A stretch of 7,724 nucleotides of DNA from F23-B02 sp963620985 (lineage in GTDB: Bacteria > Bacillota > Clostridia > Oscillospirales > Oscillospiraceae). Where the stretch lies: positions 1 through 7,724 of the forward strand of contig CAVFCI010000076.1 of assembly GCA_963620985.1 (NCBI GenBank). Direction: 5' to 3'. A program made the translations under genes and the position numbers. Below are positions 1-5,379 of this stretch, piece after piece (the first letter of the stretch is position 1; the number at the start of each line of letters is the position of its first letter). The notes beneath the pieces are model-generated. The model searched no databases. It was not told the origin of the DNA and saw nothing but the letters and a program-made list of their open reading frames with translations.

Positions 1-79
1 AGCATTTTGAATACTTTCAAAATGCTCGGCGGAAAAGTGCAGTCAAAAAAGTCCCGCGAGGGACTTTTTTGACAAGCTG
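1..79 (+). repeat. Palindromic repeat module A, left copy
   Basis: This module is made of two perfect hairpins. The first (1-26) has arms AGCATTTTGAA and TTCAAAATGCT around a TACT loop. The second (42-73) has 14-bp arms GTCAAAAAAGTCCC and GGGACTTTTTTGAC around GCGA. A 15-nt linker (27-41) joins them. The same unit occurs in inverted orientation at 7626-7705, differing by one G in the linker and one base in the second loop. It encodes no plausible protein. It resembles the short palindromic, MITE- or REP-like intergenic elements that occur in many copies in clostridial genomes, but copy number cannot be judged here. Seen: the palindromes and the inverted partner. Inferred: that it is a dispersed element. 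Confidence 0.85.
42..73. terminator. Symmetric terminator-like hairpin in left module A
   Basis: A GTCCC/GGGAC core with a 4-nt GCGA loop is flanked by A6 on the left and T6 on the right, so either strand reads as a GC stem followed by a U-tract. That is the form of a bidirectional rho-independent terminator. It lies about 290 bp beyond the asd stop codon and is the best terminator candidate seen downstream of the minus-strand operon. No strong hairpin plus U-tract was found closer to asd. Confidence 0.55.
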
Positions 80-144
80 AAATTTGTGTTTGCCTGACGG
101 CAAATGATTTGATAAACACCTCATCCGTCGGCTGTCGCCGACAC
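80..144 (+). repeat. Repeat module B, left copy (direct)
   Basis: This 65-nt unit directly follows module A and is repeated in the same orientation at 7562-7626 with 4 mismatches. It contains two small hairpins. TTTGCC-TGAC-GGCAAA lies at 89-104 and GTCGGC-TGTC-GCCGAC at 127-142. A competing outer pairing, GTGTTT (86-91) with AAACAC (114-119), is also possible. In the right copy the outer pairing keeps 6 pairs with one G-T wobble. The conservation of pairing suggests a structured repeat rather than coding sequence. Confidence 0.8.
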
Positions 145-168
145 CTTCCCCTCGAAGTAAGGGGAAGG
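144..168. repeat. Module C hairpin
   Basis: The arms CCTTCCCCT (144-152) and AGGGGAAGG (160-168) pair perfectly around a 7-nt loop. The hairpin follows module B in the left cluster and is missing from the right cluster, where module B runs straight into an inverted module A. It looks like a third interchangeable piece of the same repeat family. No T-tract follows, so it is not a classical terminator. Positions 169-278, between it and the tandem repeat, show nothing recognisable. Confidence 0.6.
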
Positions 169-278
169 CTTGGTGCGGCGCAGTTTTTGAGATGCCGCAA
201 CAAACATTACACCGCACTTGCGGGGAGCAAAACGTTACGGTTTATTCCGTTGTTTCGATACCGTGCCACCGCAATATG

Positions 279-386
279 CGTATCCGTAGGTGTGTCAAAG
301 CGCCTCCAAAAAAACGTATCCGTAGCTGCCTCAATGCGCCTCCAAAAAAACGTATAGGCAGGAGCCTTAAAGCGCCACTAAAAGCT
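279..386. repeat. Imperfect 36-bp tandem repeat next to asd
   Basis: Two adjacent 36-nt units (279-314 and 315-350) share the opening CGTATCCGTAG and the ending GCGCCTCCAAAAAAA, with 4 mismatches, all in the middle. A third, degenerate unit (351-386) keeps CGTAT at its start, an AAAGCGCC block and a final A-run. This third unit covers the asd stop codon (367-369) and its last five sense codons. There are no unique spacers, so it is not a CRISPR array. On the minus strand each unit reads as a T7 run followed by GGAGGCGC. Function is unknown; replication slippage at the gene's 3' end is the simplest origin. Confidence 0.7.
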
Positions 387-1359
387 CGGCGATCTGGACG
401 GCGTTGGTGGCGGCACCCTTGCGGACCTGGTCGCCGCAGCACCAGATATTCAGGCCGCGCTCGTCGGTGAGGTCGTCGCGGATGCGTCCGACAAAAACGA
501 GATCCTGATCCGAGGTGTCCAGCGGCATGGGGTATTGCAGGGCGCTCAGGTCGTCAACGAGCTTGACACCGGGCGCGGCGGCGATGACCTCGCGGGCGCG
601 CTCGACGGATATCTTTTCCTTGGTTTTCAGGCAGATGGAGACGCTGTGGCTGCGCACGACGGGTACGCGCACGCAGGTGCAGCTGACCTTGAGCTCCGGC
701 AGGTGCATGATGCGCCGTCCCTCGTTCTGGAGCTTCATCTCCTCGGAGGTGTAGCCGGCAAGCTCCTCGCCGCCGATCTGCGGGATGACGTTGTAGGCTA
801 TCTGGTAGGCAAAGACCTTCGGCTCGAAGCTCTCGCCCTTTGCAAGCGCCTCGACCTCGCCGAAGAGCTCCTTGGGGCCTGCCGCGCCCGCGCCGGAGAC
901 GGCCTGATAGGACGAGACGACCATGCTCTCGATGGGCGAGACCGCGTTGAGAGCGTTGACGGCGGTGCAGGAGATGACGGTGGTGCAGTTGGGGTTTGAG
1001 ATAACGCCCTTGTGCATTTTCACGTCCTCGGGGTTTATCTCGGGCACGACGAGGGGCACATCGGGGCAGAGGCGGAAGGCGCTGGAGTTGTCGATAAACA
1101 CCGCGCCCGAGGCCTTGATATCCTCGACAAAGCGCTCGGCAATGTCGTTCTCGGCAGCGCCGAGGATGATGTCGAGCCCCTCAAAGTTTTCTCTGCACGC
1201 CTCGACGACCGTGTGACCGTCTATGACCTTACCCGCGGAGTTCTTGCTCGCCAGAAGCCGGAGCTCGGCTATGGGGAAGCTGCGCTCTGCGAGTATCTTC
1301 ATCATTTCCTGACCGACCGCGCCCGTTGCGCCGAGAATGCCTACGTTGTATTTTTTCAT
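367..1359 (-). CDS. asd: Aspartate-semialdehyde dehydrogenase
   Basis: This 330-residue cytosolic enzyme carries out the NADPH-dependent reduction of 4-aspartyl phosphate to aspartate 4-semialdehyde, the step feeding the lysine/diaminopimelate and homoserine branches. The N-terminal Rossmann motif GATGAVG is at residues 10-16. The catalytic cysteine is Cys125 in SNPNCTT. Gln152 in SSYQAVSG, Arg231 in RVPV and His238 in RSHS match the substrate-binding and acid-base residues of the family. The C-terminal segment around residues 309-325 (GDQVRKGAATNAVQ) is also typical. Length is normal for the family. The ATG is set by GAGG at 1369-1372, which overlaps the lysC stop codon, with 9 nt to the start. 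It is the last gene of the hom-lysC-asd operon. Its final codons fall in a degenerate tandem repeat unit, but the C-terminus is not visibly disrupted. Confidence 0.96.
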   Translation of the reverse strand: MKKYNVGILGATGAVGQEMMKILAERSFPIAELRLLASKNSAGKVIDGHTVVEACRENFEGLDIILGAAENDIAERFVEDIKASGAVFIDNSSAFRLCPDVPLVVPEINPEDVKMHKGVISNPNCTTVISCTAVNALNAVSPIESMVVSSYQAVSGAGAAGPKELFGEVEALAKGESFEPKVFAYQIAYNVIPQIGGEELAGYTSEEMKLQNEGRRIMHLPELKVSCTCVRVPVVRSHSVSICLKTKEKISVERAREVIAAAPGVKLVDDLSALQYPMPLDTSDQDLVFVGRIRDDLTDERGLNIWCCGDQVRKGAATNAVQIAELLVAL

Positions 1360-1368
1360 TGTAATTTA

Positions 1369-1372
1369 CCTC
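1369..1372 (-). promoter_or_regulatory. asd ribosome binding site overlapping the lysC stop
   Basis: On the minus strand the lysC stop TGA (1371-1373) shares two bases with GAGG (1369-1372), which is followed after 9 nt by the asd ATG. Ribosomes ending lysC would therefore sit on the asd initiation region. This fixes the asd start and suggests translational coupling that keeps the two enzymes in step. Confidence 0.7.
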
Positions 1373-2684
1373 ACTTTACAAAGCTGTTATATAGTACGCG
1401 CACGCAGCTTTCAAAATCATCGTTATTAACGCCGACGATTATATTCAGCTCGTCCGGACCCTGCGATATCATGCGGATGTTTATGCCGGCCTTGCCGAGG
1501 GCGGCGAAGATGCGCCCCGAGGTGCCGGGCTGGAAGGCCATCTGACGGCCTACCGCGGCGACAACGGAAATGCCGCCGGTTATCTGGATGTTGTCGGGGT
1601 CGAGGCAGTCGCGTATCTCGCCGACGATGGAGTAGATGCGATCCTTTGCCTTGTCTGCCGCGACGACGAAGGACACGCTGTCGATGCCGGAGGGAGTGTA
1701 CTCCACGCACACGCCGTGCTTTTCAAAAACCTCCAGCATCTGTCGCAGCGAGCCCATCTGCGAGCTCATTCCGGCCTTGGACACGGTGATTATCGAAAAA
1801 TTCTTGCGCCCCGCGATGCCGGTTATGAAGCGGTCGCTGACCTGCTCGTCGGGAAAGCTCTCCATAATGAGCGTGCCCGGATGGCCGGGAGCGTTTGTGT
1901 TGCGTATGTTCAGCGGAATGTTCTTCTCCCTGACGGGGAACACCGCGCCCTCGTGCAGCACCTGCGCGCCCATGTAGCTGAGCTCGCGCAGCTCGTTGTA
2001 GGTTATGCGCTCGATAGCGTCGGGGTCGTCAACTATGCGGGGGTCGGCCATGAGAATGCCGGAAACGTCCGTCCAGTTTTCGTACACGTCCGCGTCCAGC
2101 GCCGCCGCCGCAAGAGCGCCGGTGACATCGCTGCCGCCGCGTGAGAGCACCCTTATGCTGCCGTCGGGCATGCTGCCGTAGAAGCCCGGGATAACGACCC
2201 TGCGTCCGGCGGCGAGGCGCTCAAGCTCTGCGTAGGAGCGCTCCTTGTCGATAGTGCCGTCAAAGGAAAAATGCAGCCACAGCTCCGCGTCGAGGAAGTC
2301 GTAGCCGAGGTAATCGGCCATCAAAAGCGCCGAGAAATACTCGCCGCGGGAGACGAGCTTATCCTTGGATATGCCGGCCTCGATCTCCTCGCGCAGAGCG
2401 CACAGCTTTTCGTTTATATCGACGCTCAGGCCGAGCTCCGAGCATATCCCGCGATAGCGCTCGGCTATCATTTCAAACACGGGGTCGCAGCTCACGCCGT
2501 ATTTTTTGTGCGCGTGGCAGAGATACAGAAGGTCGGTCAGCTTGTGATCGTCCTTAAAGCGCTTTCCCGCGGCGGAGACGACGATCACCCTGCGCGCGGG
2601 GTCTGCTTCGATGATGGCTCTTACTTTTCTGAATTGTCCGGCGTCCGCCATGGACGAGCCGCCGAATTTTGCTACCTTCAACAT
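1371..2684 (-). CDS. lysC: Aspartokinase, monofunctional with tandem ACT domains
   Basis: This 437-residue enzyme phosphorylates aspartate with ATP, the committed step of the aspartate family. The amino-acid kinase domain covers roughly residues 1-280. It has KFGGSS at 6-11, SRGE at 112-115, LSRGGSDVTGA at 180-190 and NWTDVSGILMADPR at 203-216. Two ACT domains follow, at about 286-357 and 368-437, the second with ISQGPDELNIIVGV at 406-419. ACT domains in this family bind feedback inhibitors, most often lysine or threonine. Which one acts here cannot be read from the sequence. The SAAGKRFKDDHKLTDLLY segment near residue 37 and the overall length fit the single-chain form, not the alpha/beta form with an internal start. 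The start is only 4 nt after the hom stop and lacks a strong Shine-Dalgarno, so translation probably depends on hom. Confidence 0.95.
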   Translation of the reverse strand: MLKVAKFGGSSMADAGQFRKVRAIIEADPARRVIVVSAAGKRFKDDHKLTDLLYLCHAHKKYGVSCDPVFEMIAERYRGICSELGLSVDINEKLCALREEIEAGISKDKLVSRGEYFSALLMADYLGYDFLDAELWLHFSFDGTIDKERSYAELERLAAGRRVVIPGFYGSMPDGSIRVLSRGGSDVTGALAAAALDADVYENWTDVSGILMADPRIVDDPDAIERITYNELRELSYMGAQVLHEGAVFPVREKNIPLNIRNTNAPGHPGTLIMESFPDEQVSDRFITGIAGRKNFSIITVSKAGMSSQMGSLRQMLEVFEKHGVCVEYTPSGIDSVSFVVAADKAKDRIYSIVGEIRDCLDPDNIQITGGISVVAAVGRQMAFQPGTSGRIFAALGKAGINIRMISQGPDELNIIVGVNNDDFESCVRVLYNSFVK

Positions 2685-2688
2685 TATA

Positions 2689-3831
2689 TTATATGAGCCC
2701 CGCTATGAACACTCCGGGGTCTGCCTCCTTTGCCTTTGCTGCCCATGCGTGCATTTTCGCGACGGGGACGGGCATGGTGACGATGCCGTCGCCGCACTTT
2801 TCGCTCTCGACCGAGCTCAGGAACCCGTCGCTGCCGGAAAAGCGCACATAGTAGCGGTGAGATACGGCGCTGTTATCGACCGGCACATCGCGCACGAGCG
2901 AGGTGTAAAACGACTTCACGCCGCCCATTATGTCAAGGCAGTCGGCGACTGCGTTGTACGCGGTGGGATAGCGTCCCGCGCCCTGACCGTAAAAGCTCTC
3001 CTTGCCGGTGAGCTCTGTGACGAAGGAAATGACGTTGCGGTTTGTCGATACCGCGGCCTCAAGCTCGCCCACGGGCACGAAGCAGGGCTCGACATAGCAG
3101 CTGACAGCGCCCGAGGCGCTCTTTTCGCCGAAGGCGAGCATCTTGCAGATGCGCTCGCGGCTCTCGGCAGCGGCGATGTCGCAGGCGAGTATGCTGCGGA
3201 TGCCGAACACGGGAACGTCCGCCTCGGAAAGGCAGGCATCGAAGGCGACGTTTGCGGAAATGACCGCCTTGCGCTGGATATCCAGTCCGTCAATGTCCGC
3301 CGAGGGGTCTGCCTCGGCATAGCCGAGCCTCTGCGCCTCGGCAAGCACCTCGGAAAAGTCCGAGCCGTTTGTGTGCATCGCGTCGAGGATGAAGTTCGTC
3401 GTGCCGTTCATGATGCCGCAGAACGACTGGACGGCATCGAGCCGCTTTACCCGCTCAAGGTTCACGAGCCACGGTATGCCGCCGCCGACGGCGGGGGTGC
3501 AGCGGAAGGCAGCGCCGTTTTCCGAGGCAAGCTCCGTCAGCTCCTTATAATAATGAGCAACAAGATGCTTGTTTGCCGTCACGACGTTTTTTCCTGCGTG
3601 CAGCGCCGCCGAAACGTATTCAAACGCGGGGGACAGGCCGCCCATGACCTCGACGACGGTGTCCACCTCTTTATCATTCAATATAATGTTTATATCCTTA
3701 ACGGCTCTCTCGCCGAGCTCGGGCTTATCGCGCCTGACAAGAACGTATTTTACCGACATATCCGAGCGCTTATCCGCGATCTCCAGAACTCCGCCGCCGA
3801 CTACTCCGCAGCCCAAAAGTGCAATTTTCAT
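2689..3831 (-). CDS. hom: Homoserine dehydrogenase with shortened C-terminal region
   Basis: This 380-residue enzyme reduces aspartate semialdehyde to homoserine with NAD(P)H, opening the threonine and methionine branch. The nucleotide-binding motif GCGVVGGG is at 7-14 and TANK at 85-88. GIMNGTTNFIL lies at 139-149. The family signature spans 166-188 and includes Glu173, Asp184 and catalytic Lys188. GQGAGRYPTA lies at 282-291. Common bacterial Hom proteins reach about 430 residues with a C-terminal ACT domain. Here only some 55 residues follow the catalytic core, beginning HRYYVRFSG (325-333), so the ACT part appears reduced or degenerate. I chose the ATG at 3829-3831 because the Rossmann fold begins at once and AAAGGCGG (3839-3846) lies 7 nt upstream. 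The frame stays open upstream to 4026, but that stretch contains the promoter and is not protein-like. It is the first gene of the operon. Confidence 0.94.
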   Translation of the reverse strand: MKIALLGCGVVGGGVLEIADKRSDMSVKYVLVRRDKPELGERAVKDINIILNDKEVDTVVEVMGGLSPAFEYVSAALHAGKNVVTANKHLVAHYYKELTELASENGAAFRCTPAVGGGIPWLVNLERVKRLDAVQSFCGIMNGTTNFILDAMHTNGSDFSEVLAEAQRLGYAEADPSADIDGLDIQRKAVISANVAFDACLSEADVPVFGIRSILACDIAAAESRERICKMLAFGEKSASGAVSCYVEPCFVPVGELEAAVSTNRNVISFVTELTGKESFYGQGAGRYPTAYNAVADCLDIMGGVKSFYTSLVRDVPVDNSAVSHRYYVRFSGSDGFLSSVESEKCGDGIVTMPVPVAKMHAWAAKAKEADPGVFIAGLI

Positions 3832-3860
3832 ATCCTTACCGCCTTTGTGTGTCTTTCTCT

Positions 3861-3878
3861 CAAAAACATTTGTTTTTG
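3861..3878. promoter_or_regulatory. Palindrome just downstream of the hom promoter (candidate operator)
   Basis: CAAAAACA (3861-3868) and TGTTTTTG (3871-3878) form a perfect 8-2-8 inverted repeat. It would cover about +4 to +21 of the hom transcript. The 2-nt centre makes it a poor RNA hairpin, so a dimeric DNA-binding repressor site is the more natural reading. The regulator is unknown and this is inferred from position and symmetry alone. Confidence 0.45.
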
Positions 3879-3888
3879 ACGTGAAAAC

Positions 3889-3917
3889 AATATAACATGC
3901 ACGGCGGCAATATGCAA
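3889..3917 (-). promoter_or_regulatory. Sigma-A-type promoter of the hom-lysC-asd operon
   Basis: Read on the minus strand, TTGCAT (3912-3917) is the -35 and TATATT (3889-3894) the -10, separated by exactly 17 bp. The bases just before the -10 are TGT, giving an extended -10. Transcription would begin near 3881-3882, leaving a leader of about 50 nt. That is too short for a lysine riboswitch or a T-box, so control by a DNA-binding protein is more likely than a leader RNA. Confidence 0.7.
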
Positions 3918-3938
3918 GCTTTTTCTGCAAAAAGCATG
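3915..3938. promoter_or_regulatory. Imperfect palindrome abutting the hom -35
   Basis: GCTTTTT (3918-3924) pairs with AAAAAGC (3929-3935) around CTGC, and the outer CA/TG bases extend the symmetry past one mismatch to 3915-3938. It overlaps the upstream edge of the -35 of the hom promoter. Together with the palindrome at 3861-3878 it brackets the promoter. It could be an activator or repressor site, but AT-rich DNA gives such repeats by chance more readily than GC-rich DNA. Confidence 0.35.
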
Positions 3939-4162
3939 TAAAAAAGTCACAAGAAATGCAGCCCGAAACAGGGCACAATGACGAAAGCGAATTTTGCCCG
4001 AAAAAATACGCATTTATTTTTTGCACCTATATATAGTCCGAAATTGCAAAACAGACGGCAGATATTGCAAACACCGTCGGAAAATGGCCGAAAAACGGGA
4101 TAAAACAAACTAACATGCTAAATTTTTTGCAAAATTCAAATGCATAAGTTTCATTTTCAGGC
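3939..4162. other. AT-rich centre of the divergent control region
   Basis: No gene is credible here. The stretch contains ATTGCAAA twice (4043-4050 and 4064-4071), whose starts are 21 bp apart, about two helical turns. GACGG (4054-4058) and CCGTC (4074-4078) form an interrupted inverted repeat around the second copy. TGCAAAATTCAAA (4128-4140) recurs at 4231-4243 in the leader of the plus-strand gene. These repeats could be regulator sites or only compositional bias. Confidence 0.4.
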
Positions 4163-4191
4163 TTGAAAAGCCCTTCGCAAGGGTGTATAAT
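4163..4191 (+). promoter_or_regulatory. Strong sigma-A-type promoter of the TRAP transporter genes
   Basis: TTGAAA (4163-4168) and TATAAT (4186-4191) are separated by exactly 17 bp, nearly the consensus. Transcription would begin around 4198, giving a leader of about 67 nt. The spacer itself contains a perfect inverted repeat, CCCTT-CGC-AAGGG (4171-4183). A protein bound there would block RNA polymerase, so the unit may be repressible. Confidence 0.8.
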
Positions 4192-4250
4192 GCTTCTGTA
4201 ATGAATTTTTTCGGATAACATTATTCAAAATGCAAAATTCAAAAACAAAC

Positions 4251-4256
4251 AGGAGG
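4251..4256 (+). promoter_or_regulatory. Consensus ribosome binding site of the TAXI receptor
   Basis: AGGAGG lies 9 nt before the ATG at 4266. It decides the start: an in-frame ATG at 4230 would add 12 mostly polar and basic residues ahead of the signal peptide and lies upstream of this site. Confidence 0.85.
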
Positions 4257-4265
4257 AAAAGAAAC

Positions 4266-5240
4266 ATGAAAAGAATAATAGCTATGCTTCTGGCTGTTAT
4301 GATGGTCTTCGCGCTGTGTGCCTGCGGCAGCGACAGCAGCGACGACAGCGCAAAGGACGAGGGCAAGGTCAGCCTCGACTTCGTCACCGGCGGCGATCAG
4401 GGCACCTACTACGGCTTCGGCACCGTTCTGGCTCAGCAGGTCTCCGATAAGACCTCGACGAGCATTACCGCTCTTACGAGCAACGGCTCGCAGGCAAACA
4501 TCGAGGATATCGCAGCCGGCAACGCTCAGCTCGGCTTCGTACAGTCCGACGTTATGAGCTATGCATACAACGGCGAGAAGCTCTTCTCCGAGAAGGTCTC
4601 CAACTTCTCCGTCGTCGCGGCTCTGTACATGGAGCAGGTCCAGATCGTTACCCTCGATTCGAGCATCAAGTCCGTTGCCGACCTCAAGGGCAAGACCGTT
4701 TCCATCGGCGCAAAGGGCTCGGGCGTTTACTTCAACGCACTTGACGTTCTCGGCGAGTACGGCCTTTCCGAGAGCGATATAAAGGCTGAGTACCTCAACT
4801 TCGGCGACTCCGCCGACAGCCTCAAGGACGGCAAGATCGACGCAGCGTTCGTCGTCGCCGGCGCTCCCACTCCCGCTGTTCAGGATCTCGGCACCGGCAG
4901 ACAGGTCTACCTCGTCTCCATCGACGGCGACCATCTGGCAAACCTCGTGAAGACCTGCCCCTACTACAAGGAGTACACCATTGACAAGTCCGTTTACAAC
5001 ACTCCCGAGGATGTCACCACCGTCGCGGTCGCCGCAGTCGTGGTTGCAAGCAACGACGTTTCCGAGGCCGCTATCTACAACTTCATGACCGCTATCTTCG
5101 ACAACATCGACGATATCGGCCACGCAAAGAAGTCCGAGCTGAATCTCGACTTCGCGGCCTCCATGTCCGGTGTTCCCTATCATCCCGGCGCTGCAAAGTA
5201 TTTTGCCGAGCACGACATCACCGTTGACACCGCCGCATAA
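4266..5240 (+). CDS. TAXI-family TRAP transporter solute-binding lipoprotein
   Basis: This 324-residue receptor captures a substrate outside the membrane and hands it to the permease encoded next. The N-terminus is a lipoprotein signal: basic MKR, a hydrophobic core, and lipobox LCAC with Cys20 as the lipidation site, followed by a flexible GSDSSDDSAKDEG linker. TAXI hallmarks are TGGDQGTYYGFG (41-52), the segment around 71-95 (TSNGSQAN, AQLGFVQSD), YMEQVQIV (121-128) and GVPYHPGAAKYFAE (302-315). The family binds carboxylate substrates such as glutamate or other organic acids in the few characterised cases; the substrate here cannot be deduced. Codons are strongly skewed to AAG, AAC, ATC, CTC and GGC, consistent with high expression. 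The lipid anchor fits a receptor tethered to a Gram-positive-type membrane. Confidence 0.92.
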   Translation: MKRIIAMLLAVMMVFALCACGSDSSDDSAKDEGKVSLDFVTGGDQGTYYGFGTVLAQQVSDKTSTSITALTSNGSQANIEDIAAGNAQLGFVQSDVMSYAYNGEKLFSEKVSNFSVVAALYMEQVQIVTLDSSIKSVADLKGKTVSIGAKGSGVYFNALDVLGEYGLSESDIKAEYLNFGDSADSLKDGKIDAAFVVAGAPTPAVQDLGTGRQVYLVSIDGDHLANLVKTCPYYKEYTIDKSVYNTPEDVTTVAVAAVVVASNDVSEAAIYNFMTAIFDNIDDIGHAKKSELNLDFAASMSGVPYHPGAAKYFAEHDITVDTAA

Positions 5241-5275
5241 ATTTAACGGCATCTTAACAGAAAAACCAACATTAT

Positions 5276-5311
5276 CAATGACTACGGTGCATTTTTGCCC
5301 CGTAGTCATTG
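5276..5311 (+). other. Intercistronic stem-loop between receptor and permease
   Basis: CAATGACTACGG (5276-5287) pairs perfectly with CCGTAGTCATTG (5300-5311), giving a 12-bp stem with a 12-nt loop. It begins 36 nt after the receptor stop. No U-tract follows, so it is not a standard terminator. In binding-protein transport operons such a structure often stabilises the upstream message or lets only part of transcription continue, giving more receptor than permease. The loop bases TGCATTT (5288-5294) can also pair with AAATGCA (5316-5322), an alternative fold. Confidence 0.7.
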
Positions 5312-5379
5312 CGGTAAATGCATTACAACAAAAGCCTCGGACCGCGCTGCTGCGAGCCGAGTGAAAGGATCGTTTTCAT

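Noticed and set aside
279..386. CRISPR array
   Set aside because: The 36-nt units are directly adjacent with no spacers, only two are well conserved, and no cas genes are present.
109..470. Small plus-strand frames in the left repeat region
   Set aside because: They run through palindromic and tandem repeats or antisense to asd, without ribosome sites or recognisable sequence.
2611..3879. Long plus-strand open frame opposite hom
   Set aside because: It is antisense to a clear homoserine dehydrogenase, and its composition is that of a mirrored GC-biased gene with no domain or ribosome site. The long minus-strand frames at 4239-5309 and 5389-6954 are rejected for the same reason.
3832..3882. 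Lysine riboswitch or T-box upstream of hom
   Set aside because: The predicted leader is about 50 nt, far shorter than either element, and no conserved core motifs are visible further upstream.
3832..4026. 65-codon N-terminal extension of hom
   Set aside because: It lies over the promoter and leader, is not protein-like, and the Rossmann motif begins directly at the ATG at 3831.
4222..4233. 12-nt match in the TRAP leader to one arm of module A (TATTCAAAATGC)
   Set aside because: The match is short and AT-rich, the second arm is absent, and chance is sufficient explanation.
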